Assembly (NCBI GenBank): GCA_903892515.1
Contig: CAITIS010000077.1
Span: 1-64,000 of the forward strand
From: an uncultured Planctomycetota bacterium
Lineage (GTDB): Bacteria > Planctomycetota > Phycisphaerae > SM23-33
Reading direction: 5' to 3'
DNA: 64,000 nucleotides
Shown: positions 42,272-50,136 of the stretch, piece by piece
How the letters are laid out: the number at the start of each line of letters is the position of its first letter
Position numbering within the stretch: the stretch's first letter is position 1
Notes under the pieces: generated by a model
What the model was told of the DNA's origin: nothing
The model's input: only the letters and a program-made list of their open reading frames with translations
Databases searched by the model: none
Made by a program: the position numbers and the translations under genes

Positions 42272-43465
42272 ATGCTCAAACTGCCACGCGTGTGCCTGCT
42301 GGGCCTGATTGCCTTGGCCCTGCTGGCGGGCTGTGAAGAGAACAAGACCGCCGCGGTGCCGACCCCGCCGGCCATTGTCACTGTCGCCCAGCCCCTCAGC
42401 AAGCTCATGACCGAGTACATCGAGTACACCGGCTACACGTCGGCCGACAAGACCGTTGAGCTGCGCGCGCAGGTGCGAGGGTATCTCCAAGACACGCTCT
42501 TTAAGCCGCGCGACCAGGTCAAGGCCGGCCAAGTGCTCTTTCAGATCGACCCGCGCCCATACCAGGCCGATCTGGACAAGGCCAAGGCCGACCTGGCGGT
42601 GGCCCAGGCGCAGCTGGCGTTGACCGAGGCCAAACTCATGCGCATGGAAGAGGCCTTGAAGGCCAAGTCCATCAGCGAAGTGCAGGTCATCGAGCAGCGG
42701 GCCGACCGCGACAAGGCCAAGGCTGACGTCGACAAGTGCAAGGCCCTCATCGAGACGGCGCAGTTGAACCTGGACTACACGAAGATCACCGCCCCCATCG
42801 ACGGGCTGATGAGCCTGGACCTGCCCAAGAAGGGCGACCTCATCGACCCGCAGCAGACGCTGCTCTCGACCATCACCGACGATACCACCGTGTACATCAA
42901 GTTCAGCGTCAGTGAGGCCGATCTGCTGCGTATTCGCGAGATGATGCGGCAGTCCGGCGAGAGCCTGGCCACGAAGCGTTCGCCCGCCGTCGTTTACGTC
43001 GGGCTGGACAACGAAACGGGCTTTCCCCACGAGGCCGTGCTGGATTACGTCGCGCCGGGCGTGGACCGCGAGACCGGCACGATCGAGTGCCGCGCCCGTT
43101 TCGACAACAAGAACCACGAATTGATGGGCGGGTTGCACGCGCGACTTCGCATACCCATCAGCGACCCTGAGCAGGCCCTGCTGGTGGCCGAGCGGGCCAT
43201 CGGCTTGGATCAGGGCCAGCGCTACCTGCTGGTCGTCAATGACAAGAACATCGTGGAATATCGCCCCGTGCAGGCCGGCGTGCTGGAAGGGGGCCTGCGC
43301 GTGATCCAGAGCGGCTTGAAGGCCGGCGAGTGGGTAATCGTAAACGGCTTGCAGCGTGTCCGGCCAGGCGTGCAGGTCTCGCCCCAGCGCGTCGCGATGA
43401 CCTCCGGCCAGGCAGCCAGCAGGCCCGCAACGACCGCCTCGGCGCCGACCCAACCAGCCCACTGA
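42272..43465 (+). CDS. RND efflux periplasmic adaptor (AcrA/MexA type)
   Basis: The start ATG 42272 follows AAGAAAGG. The 397-residue lipoprotein (LALLAGC) shows the adaptor order: beta-barrel and lipoyl halves (VELRAQVRGYLQDTLFKPRDQVKAGQ, split around the hairpin), a coiled-coil hairpin (DKAKADLAVAQAQLALTEAKL), the second lipoyl half (TKITAPIDGLMSLDLPKKGDLI), a beta-barrel (TVYIKFSVSEADLLRI) and a membrane-proximal domain. It joins pump and channel across the periplasm. It is followed 13 bases later by the pump gene. Confidence 0.95.
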   Translation: MLKLPRVCLLGLIALALLAGCEENKTAAVPTPPAIVTVAQPLSKLMTEYIEYTGYTSADKTVELRAQVRGYLQDTLFKPRDQVKAGQVLFQIDPRPYQADLDKAKADLAVAQAQLALTEAKLMRMEEALKAKSISEVQVIEQRADRDKAKADVDKCKALIETAQLNLDYTKITAPIDGLMSLDLPKKGDLIDPQQTLLSTITDDTTVYIKFSVSEADLLRIREMMRQSGESLATKRSPAVVYVGLDNETGFPHEAVLDYVAPGVDRETGTIECRARFDNKNHELMGGLHARLRIPISDPEQALLVAERAIGLDQGQRYLLVVNDKNIVEYRPVQAGVLEGGLRVIQSGLKAGEWVIVNGLQRVRPGVQVSPQRVAMTSGQAASRPATTASAPTQPAH

Positions 43466-43478
43466 CGAAGGAGCGGCC

Positions 43479-46400
43479 GTGATCTCCAGATTCTTTATCG
43501 ACCGACCGATCTTCGCCGCCGTGCTGTCGATCGTCATCACGATCGCCGGCGGCGTGTCGCTGTTCGTGCTGCCCGTGGCGCAGTACCCTGAGATCGCCCC
43601 GCCAACGGTGCAGGTCTTCTGCTCGTATCCCGGGGCCAACGCCCAGGTCGTCGCCGACACCGTGGCGGCACCCATCGAGCAGCAGGTAAACGGCGTGGAG
43701 AACATGCTGTACATGTCCTCCACGTGCACCAACGACGGCGCGTACAACCTCACCGTCACCTTCAAACTGGGCACCGACTTGGACATGGCACAGGTGCTGG
43801 TGCAGAACCGCGTGGCCATGGCCATGCCCACCCTGCCCGACGTGGTCAAGCAGACGGGCGTCATCACCAAGAAGAAGTCGCCCAATATCATGCTGGTGGT
43901 GAACCTGTACTCGCCCGATGGCCGGTACGACCAGTTGTACCTGAGCAACTACGCCACCATCCAGGTCAAGGACGAACTGGCCCGGCTCGATGGCGTGGGC
44001 GATGTGGCCTTTCTGGGCCAGCAGGACTACAGCATGCGCGTCTGGCTGGACCCGGAGAAGCTTTCCAGCCGCGGGCTGGTCACCACCGACGTGATCCACA
44101 GCGTCCAGGAGCAGAACGTCCAGGTGGCGGCCGGGCAGATCGGCCAGCCGCCATCGCCCAAAGGCCAGGACTTCCAGTACACCATGAGCACGCTGGGTCG
44201 GCTGACCGACCCCGACCAGTTCGCCAACATCATCATCAAGACCGGCGCCGCCGGCCAGGTGACACGGCTACGCGACGTGGCCCGCATCGAACTGGGAGCC
44301 AAGAGCGAAGACCAAAGCTGCACGCTCGACGGCAAGCCCTCGGTCGGGCTGGCGGTCTTCCAGTTGCCGGGCTCCAACGCCCTGGCCACCGCCGACAAAG
44401 TCCAGGCCAAGATGAAGGAACTCAAGCAGCGCTTCCCCAATGGCCTGGATTATGCCATCGTCTACGACACCACGCCTTTCGTGAAAGAGTCCATCCACGA
44501 GGTCGAAAAGGCCCTGATCGACGCCTTCATCCTGGTGGCCATCGTGGTGCTGATATTCCTGCAGAACTGGCGGTCCACGCTGATTCCGCTGATCGCCGTG
44601 CCCGTCTCGCTGGTGGGCACTTTCGCCGTCATGGCGCTAGGGGGCTTTAGCCTTAACAACCTCTCGCTGTTTGGGCTGGTGCTGGCCATCGGCATCGTGG
44701 TCGATGACGCCATCGTGGTCGTCGAGAACGTCGAACGCTGGATCGAGCATGGCCTCTCGCCCAAGGAGGCCGCGTATAAGTCGATGGAAGAAGTCACCGT
44801 CGCGGTCATCGCCATCGCCTTTGGCCTCAGCGCCGTGTTCATTCCGGTGGCGTTCATCTCGGGCATCACCGGGCAGTTCTACCGCCAGTTCGCCCTGACC
44901 ATTGCGACGGCCACGCTGATCTCTGCTTTCAATTCCCTGACGCTCAGCCCGGCCTTGGCGGCCTTGCTGCTCAGGCCGCGCGAACAGCAGAAGGACATTC
45001 TCACCCGCATCCTGAACTTGCTCTTTGGCTGGTTCTTTAAGGGCTTCAACGCCGTCTTCGGGGCCATGACCAAAGGCTATGGCCACTCGGTCCGCTTCGC
45101 CATCCGCGGCACCGTCGTGGCCCTGCTGGTCTTCGTCTGCCTGCTGTACGCTACGTATCACGGGCTGGTCACCGTGCCGACGGGCTTCATCCCCTCGCAG
45201 GACAAGGGCTACTTGCTGGTCAACGTGCAGTTGCCCGACTCCTCCTCGGTGGAGCGGACGCAAGAGGTGATGGCCCGCGTGGACAAAATGGCTTCGGCCA
45301 CCAAGGGCGTCAAGCACACCATCACCGTTAGCGGCCAATCGTTCCTGTTGTCAGTCAATGGCTCGAACTTCGGCTCGATGTTCGTGATCTTGGACGAATT
45401 CGAGCACCGGCGCGCCCCCGAACTGTATGCCGACCGCATCGCCGCCACGTTGCGTCGCCAATTCTATCAGAACGTGCAGGAGGCCCAGGTGGCGGTGTTC
45501 GGCGCCCCGCCGGTTGACGGTCTGGGCACGGCCGGTGGCTTTAAGCTCATGGTCGAGGACCGCTCCAGTGCCGGCCTGCCTGCCCTGCAAGGCCAGACCG
45601 ACAACCTGGCCGAGAAGGCCAACCAGCAGCCGGGGCTCGTCGGCGTGTTCTCCATGTTCCGCGCCAGCACGCCGCAGCTCTTCGTCGACGTCGACCGCAC
45701 CAAGTGCAAGACGCTGGGCATTCCGCTGAGCGATGTCTTCAATACGCTCCAGACCAACCTGGGCAGTTACTACGTCAACGACTTCAACCAATTTGGCCGG
45801 ACGTGGCAGGTGAACCTCCAGGCCGATTCACGCTTCCGCAACAAGGCCGACGACGTAAAGAGCCTCAAGGTCCGCAACAGCCAGGGCGACATGATCCCGC
45901 TGGGAACGTTGGCGACGGTGAGCGAGGTCAGCGGCCCGCTGATGGTCACCCGCTACAACATGTATCCAGCCGCGGCGATGAACGGCAACACCGCTCCGGG
46001 CGTCAGTTCCGGCCAGGCCATCGCCATCATGGACGATCTGGCCAAAAAGGAACTGCCCAACTCGATGGCCGTGGAGTGGACGGAGTTGACGTACATGCAG
46101 CTGCTGGCCGGCAACACGGCCGTGCTTATCTTCCCGCTGTGCATCCTGGCCGTCTTTCTGGTGCACTCAGCCGAGTACGAGAGCTTCCTGCTGCCGCTGT
46201 CGATCATCCTGATCGCCCCGTTGAGCATCTCCTTTGCCCTGCTGGGCGTCTCGCTCAACGGCATCGACGACAACATCTTCGTGCAGATCGGATTCGTGGT
46301 GCTTATCGGGCTGGCGTGCAAGAACGCCGTACTGATCGTCGAATTCGCCAAGCAGCAGCACGAGCACGGCCTGAGCGTGAAGGACTCGGCCGTCGAAGCG

Positions 46401-46655
46401 TCCAGCTTGCGGCTTCGGCCAATTCTCATGACCTCGTTCGCGTTCATCCTGGGCGTGGTGCCGCTGGCGGCCGCCACCGGCGCAGGCGCTGAGATGCGTC
46501 GCACACTGGGCATCGCGGTGCTGGCCGGCATGCTGGGCGTGACCATCTGCGGCCTGTTCCTGACGCCGGTGTTCTACTACGTCCTGCAAGGAATCTCTTC
46601 CTGGCGCCAGTCCAGGGGCAAGACCCCCGCGGCCAGCACCCCAAAAGAGAAGTAA
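43479..46655 (+). CDS. RND inner-membrane efflux transporter, HAE1 family (AcrB/MexB type)
   Basis: The start GTG 43479 has AAGGAG five bases upstream. At 1058 residues it has the full length of HAE1 pumps: first membrane helix after MISRFFIDRPIFAAVL, porter domains, the proton-relay aspartate pair in GIVVDDAIVVVENVERW in helix 4, and RPILMTSFAFILGVVPL in the second membrane half. It uses the proton gradient to export hydrophobic compounds through the adaptor and outer channel encoded upstream. Gene order (channel, adaptor, pump) is unlike the adaptor-pump-channel order of mexAB-oprM. Confidence 0.96.
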   Translation: MISRFFIDRPIFAAVLSIVITIAGGVSLFVLPVAQYPEIAPPTVQVFCSYPGANAQVVADTVAAPIEQQVNGVENMLYMSSTCTNDGAYNLTVTFKLGTDLDMAQVLVQNRVAMAMPTLPDVVKQTGVITKKKSPNIMLVVNLYSPDGRYDQLYLSNYATIQVKDELARLDGVGDVAFLGQQDYSMRVWLDPEKLSSRGLVTTDVIHSVQEQNVQVAAGQIGQPPSPKGQDFQYTMSTLGRLTDPDQFANIIIKTGAAGQVTRLRDVARIELGAKSEDQSCTLDGKPSVGLAVFQLPGSNALATADKVQAKMKELKQRFPNGLDYAIVYDTTPFVKESIHEVEKALIDAFILVAIVVLIFLQNWRSTLIPLIAVPVSLVGTFAVMALGGFSLNNLSLFGLVLAIGIVVDDAIVVVENVERWIEHGLSPKEAAYKSMEEVTVAVIAIAFGLSAVFIPVAFISGITGQFYRQFALTIATATLISAFNSLTLSPALAALLLRPREQQKDILTRILNLLFGWFFKGFNAVFGAMTKGYGHSVRFAIRGTVVALLVFVCLLYATYHGLVTVPTGFIPSQDKGYLLVNVQLPDSSSVERTQEVMARVDKMASATKGVKHTITVSGQSFLLSVNGSNFGSMFVILDEFEHRRAPELYADRIAATLRRQFYQNVQEAQVAVFGAPPVDGLGTAGGFKLMVEDRSSAGLPALQGQTDNLAEKANQQPGLVGVFSMFRASTPQLFVDVDRTKCKTLGIPLSDVFNTLQTNLGSYYVNDFNQFGRTWQVNLQADSRFRNKADDVKSLKVRNSQGDMIPLGTLATVSEVSGPLMVTRYNMYPAAAMNGNTAPGVSSGQAIAIMDDLAKKELPNSMAVEWTELTYMQLLAGNTAVLIFPLCILAVFLVHSAEYESFLLPLSIILIAPLSISFALLGVSLNGIDDNIFVQIGFVVLIGLACKNAVLIVEFAKQQHEHGLSVKDSAVEASSLRLRPILMTSFAFILGVVPLAAATGAGAEMRRTLGIAVLAGMLGVTICGLFLTPVFYYVLQGISSWRQSRGKTPAASTPKEK

Positions 46656-46660
46656 CGCCA

Positions 46661-46711
46661 GAACCAGTTTGACCCGTGGCACAGCCGCCCTCGGCTGTGG
46701 ATGTTGCGGCC
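46661..46711. repeat. Dispersed repeat, ACAGCCGCCCTCGGCTGTG family
   Basis: GAACCAGTTTGACCCGTGGC followed by ACAGCCGCCCTCGGCTGTGG and ATGTTGCGGCC, just after the stop of the pump gene. It matches the copies at 20448 and 48010. The hairpin may serve as the transcript end of the efflux operon. Confidence 0.75.
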
Positions 46712-46784
46712 CAATTGGCGCCTTCTCGCTCATGGAAGCGTCGAACCGTTACTTCCAATGATGATTTTGCCATGACTTGCGATT

Positions 46785-48005
46785 ATGTTATCAGGCGTGG
46801 CAAGATCGAGTTCAAAGCCCTCCAGTCGAGCCGCGAAGCCCGCGATGATCGCCGTGCTGGTCGATCGCGTGGGAGCGTTTGGTTCTTCCGTGCTCGACGG
46901 CCTTTCGGAGTACGCCAGCGCCGCGCGTCACTGGCGATATGCGATTCAACTGGATATCCGACGATCCGATCGCCCGCCGTTGCGGGCGTTGCAGATCAGG
47001 GGCTTGGTCATCCAGGCTTGGGACCGGCAGCTCGCCGATGAGACGCGCGGATACCGGATTCCCATCGTCAACGTGTCCGGCGCCGTCGCCGACACCGGCC
47101 TGCCGACGGTAACCGTGGACAGCGAGGCGATCGGAAGGATGGCCGCCCAGTTCTTTCTGGATCGCAACTTCCGCCACTTCGCGTATCTCGGGCATCCCGA
47201 AGCCCATTACTCGCTGACACGCGGGCGTGCGTTCATCTCCGTGCTCCAAAAAGCGGGATTCGAATGCCTCGCCGACCCTACGCATCTAGGCGAACGGCCA
47301 ACCAGACGCAAGTGGGGGCCGGAGCTTCTGCCATGGCTCATGGCGCTGCCCAAGCCGGTGGCGCTTTTCGCCTGCCAGGACCACAGGGCCTCAGAGGTCG
47401 TGCGGGCCTGTTCAGAAGTTGGGCTGGCGGTTCCCGAGCAGGTGTCCATTCTGGGCGTCGACAATGATCCCATGTTCGCCAGCTGCGCCCTGAGCAGCAT
47501 TGACCAGCCCGGCCGGCGCGTGGGCTATGCCGCCGCCAAACTGCTGGACGACCTGATCGGTGGCAAGCGCCCGCCCGCCGAGCCCATCCTGCTGCCGCCC
47601 GTCGGGGTCGTCAGCCGCAAGACGGTCAGCGATCGGCCGATCGACGATCAGGAAATCGCCCGGGCCATGACATTCATCCGGCAGAACGCTTCGCACGCGA
47701 TCGGCATCGACGACGTGGCGCGGGCCGCGTTCACGTCCCGCCGCACGCTTCAGCGGCGATTTACCCGGTTCATCGGGCACTCCGTGATGGTGGAAATCCG
47801 TCGCACTCACCTGGAACTGGCCCAAAGCCTGCTTCAGAACACCTCGATACCGGTCTCCGACGTGGCCGCGGCCAGCGGCTTTGGCGACCCAAGCCGATTC
47901 ACGCTACTCTTTCGCCAGTGCGTCGGGCTGACCCCTTCGGCCTATCGGCTGAGACATGAAGCGTCGAAAGACTCGCCAGCGCCCAAGTCCACAAAAGCCC
48001 CATAA
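46785..48005 (+). CDS. XylR-like regulator: LacI-type sugar-binding domain plus AraC helix-turn-helix
   Basis: The frame gives up to 406 residues; the real start may be ATG 46845 (MIAVLVDRVG), as neither has a strong ribosome binding site. Residues about 20-285 form a periplasmic-binding-protein-like sensor of the LacI/XylR type (GLVIQAWDRQLADE, VTVDSEAIGRMAAQFFLDR, ISILGVDNDPMFASCALSSID in the form VSILGVDND). The C-terminal 100 residues are an AraC-type DNA-binding domain (VARAAFTSRRTLQRRFTRF and VSDVAAASGFGDPSRFTLLF). Such proteins activate sugar utilisation genes in the cytoplasm. No sugar operon is adjacent, so the target is unclear. Confidence 0.9.
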   Translation: MLSGVARSSSKPSSRAAKPAMIAVLVDRVGAFGSSVLDGLSEYASAARHWRYAIQLDIRRSDRPPLRALQIRGLVIQAWDRQLADETRGYRIPIVNVSGAVADTGLPTVTVDSEAIGRMAAQFFLDRNFRHFAYLGHPEAHYSLTRGRAFISVLQKAGFECLADPTHLGERPTRRKWGPELLPWLMALPKPVALFACQDHRASEVVRACSEVGLAVPEQVSILGVDNDPMFASCALSSIDQPGRRVGYAAAKLLDDLIGGKRPPAEPILLPPVGVVSRKTVSDRPIDDQEIARAMTFIRQNASHAIGIDDVARAAFTSRRTLQRRFTRFIGHSVMVEIRRTHLELAQSLLQNTSIPVSDVAAASGFGDPSRFTLLFRQCVGLTPSAYRLRHEASKDSPAPKSTKAP

Positions 48006-48009
48006 GACT

Positions 48010-48149
48010 AGAACCGGTTTCATAACCGGTTTGCCCCGTGGCACAGCCGCCCTCGGCTGTGAGCCGCGCGAGAAGACGTCGATTGCGCCGCAAAAGCCAC
48101 AGCCGCGGGCGGCTGTGCCACGGGGCAAGTCGGCTGCGATACCGGTTCT
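48010..48149. repeat. Inverted pair of the ACAGCCGCC repeat (MITE-like)
   Basis: One copy (AGAACCGGTTTC near 48010, then TTGCCCCGTGGCACAGCCG from 48031) and an inverted copy ending with ACCGGTTCT at 48149 face each other across about 25 bp. The outer AGAACCGGT ends match, so the pair has the look of a small element with terminal inverted repeats. Confidence 0.75.
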
Positions 48150-48635
48150 GGGCCTCGCGTTGAATGGCCGACGATGCAGACGTTGCGGTACGTCCCCCCT
48201 GCTGTCGGATGGCACCAGCTAAAACCTGGCATGAGCTACAAATAGCTAGATTTATGCATTTATTTTGCCGCGGCTTGCGGTAGGCGGTTTGCGCCGCCGC
48301 GCCGGACCTTGGCGATGTAGGTCACAGTGTTTAGGCGCGCAAGAACTTGAGAGGCCACGACGTGGGGCGAGCCAGACGTACATCAGTGCCAGTGGCCTGC
48401 CACTATTCAGGCTGAGGTTGCGATGCAACTAGGGTAGCAGCAGCATCGTAGCTACACGGTATGCCTGACCCGTCGGCGATGGCGTCGCAGCCAGCTACTT
48501 GCGATTTTCAGACATCTACGTATCATTGCGACATCTCGGCATGTGTTACGGGGCTGCCGGGGGAGTGTCAAAAGTGAGGGAGTTCATCTAGACAGCGTTT
48601 GTGCGACGCCGTCGCAGCCAAACTGGGAGGTACCC
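48150..48635. other. Gene-free region upstream of the PEP-CTERM gene
   Basis: Nearly 490 bases without a supported gene. An AT-rich patch (ATTTATGCATTTATTTTGCC near 48250) stands out and may hold promoter elements. The Shine-Dalgarno GGGAGG at 48625-48630 closes the stretch. No conserved PEP-CTERM promoter motif could be confirmed. Confidence 0.45.
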
Positions 48636-49298
48636 ATGTTCTGCAGACGGATGCATGTCATTAGTGTCATCAGTATCGTGGCCGCGCTGGCTACGTGCGT
48701 CGCGGGCGATCCCATCGGGGTCACCTTGGTTCCCGCTGATTTCGCTTCGCTCTTAGGTGGCAGTGCATCGCCGATAGGCTCTCCTATGCTGACGCCGCTG
48801 TCGGGCGGGAACCTGGTTTCTGAAGCGGTAAGCCAGGCCTTTACGGACGGGTCGGGCCACTACGTGTACCTGTACCAACCGGTCAACACCGGCGTTGCCG
48901 GCAACAATGCGGCTGATGCTTTTACGATCGGGCCTTTCTTTGGCGCGGGTGCGAACGTGGTCATGGGCTACCTGACCGGCAGCGTCCCACCCGGGTTTTC
49001 TCTGGGCGACCGGTTGTCCGCCGGCGCAAGCGTGGATGTGTCGGCCGGGCCGACAATCGTGCTTGGCTACCCGGGTTGGCTGGGGGGCGCCCTGAATCCC
49101 GGGCAGTCGTCAAAGACCTACTATGTGCTGAGCGACGTGGCCCCCGGCTTGATCACCGGGAACATGATCGACCACAGCGTTGCCTCATCCCCGGTCGTCG
49201 GTCCTGCGCCCGAGCCTGCCACGCTGGCGTTGCTGGCGCTGGGTGGGCTGCTGCTGCGGCGGCCAGAAAAGGCTTGCTTGAGTTTTCGCCAACTTTAG
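48636..49298 (+). CDS. PEP-CTERM sorting-signal protein
   Basis: The start ATG 48636 has GGGAGG five bases upstream; a longer frame from 48543 is unsupported. The 220-residue protein has an N-terminal signal peptide (VISIVAALATCVAG), a Gly/Ala/Pro-rich extracellular part and the C-terminal tripartite PEP-CTERM signal: APEPATLALLALGGLLLRR. The motif is normally followed by only a few basic residues, whereas here ten or so residues (PEKACLSFRQL) follow. It should be processed and anchored by an exosortase not encoded in this window. It lies just before the exopolysaccharide operon. Confidence 0.85.
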   Translation: MFCRRMHVISVISIVAALATCVAGDPIGVTLVPADFASLLGGSASPIGSPMLTPLSGGNLVSEAVSQAFTDGSGHYVYLYQPVNTGVAGNNAADAFTIGPFFGAGANVVMGYLTGSVPPGFSLGDRLSAGASVDVSAGPTIVLGYPGWLGGALNPGQSSKTYYVLSDVAPGLITGNMIDHSVASSPVVGPAPEPATLALLALGGLLLRRPEKACLSFRQL

Positions 49299-49531
49299 GC
49301 GACAATCCGCAAAGCGAGTTCACCGTTTCTATGGGCCCGTTCACTGTGGCAAGTGGCGCCCTCGGGCAGTAATCGAAATCGGCCTAGGGCCTTGGCGGCC
49401 TTGACGGTGCACACATCGGGCAACGCGGCAGCGGATAGAGGATAATGTGAAGACGCACCCACCAGGCAATGAAGCGGTGCAGCAGCAGGCGATCAGGCCG
49501 CTCGGCATGTACGCAAGAGGGAGGTCTTGAC

Positions 49532-49867
49532 ATGATGCGGTCAGTACAACTCCGCTCGCGCGGGTGGGCTGCGGTTGGCGCCCTGCTCTTGCTCGGCGTG
49601 GCTTGTTTCGCCGGGCTGCCCGCTCGGGCAGCGTTCGTGCCGGGCCATGCTGATCCCGGCAACTGCATTTCGTTTGACCCTTTCACGTTGACGACGGCGG
49701 CCGTGCCGACCGGTCAATTACCCACGGTGCAGTTGTCCGTCCCGGCGCCGGTTCCAGGGGTTCTTTCGTTCTCGTCGGGCATCGTTGCCCTGGGAGACGG
49801 CTACATCCCGGCTCCGCGTATTCCGTGCAGACTGCCGTTGAGAAGCCCGTACCGGCCTGGGCTGTGA
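49532..49867 (+). CDS. Short secreted protein, possibly a truncated PEP-CTERM protein
   Basis: The start ATG 49532 (followed by a second ATG) comes after GGGAGGTCTTGAC. The 111-residue product has a clear signal peptide (VGALLLLGVACFAGLPARA) and a short Pro/Val-rich mature part that ends abruptly in an arginine/proline-rich tail (RIPCRLPLRSPYRPGL). The tail does not look like natural folded protein and may result from a frameshift or truncation near 49800. No sorting signal remains. It could also be a real small protein. Confidence 0.55.
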   Translation: MMRSVQLRSRGWAAVGALLLLGVACFAGLPARAAFVPGHADPGNCISFDPFTLTTAAVPTGQLPTVQLSVPAPVPGVLSFSSGIVALGDGYIPAPRIPCRLPLRSPYRPGL

Positions 49868-50136
49868 GAATCGCGTCAAAAAGCGGAGAATGAGTAGTTG
49901 TGATTAGTGAAGCGTTGTCTGACACATCAAGCGGATAGCCTTGCTCTTCCGCAGAGGGTCGTGCCAGATATGTTGATTGATTGCAAAATCACTCTCGGTA
50001 ATCGGTGTCGCCCGGCAGCGGCGACCTGCGCGTTTGTGGCTGCGGCCTTCAAGCAGTTGGGTCATCTCCTTCTGGTCGAACTTCCCCACGAGACGATGCC
50101 GGAAATGAACCCGCTCGCGGTCGGGGAGGGCAGGGG

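Noticed and set aside
42227-43948. Antisense frame of 573 residues over the efflux adaptor
   Set aside because: The sense strand encodes clear adaptor and pump proteins; the antisense product resembles no family.
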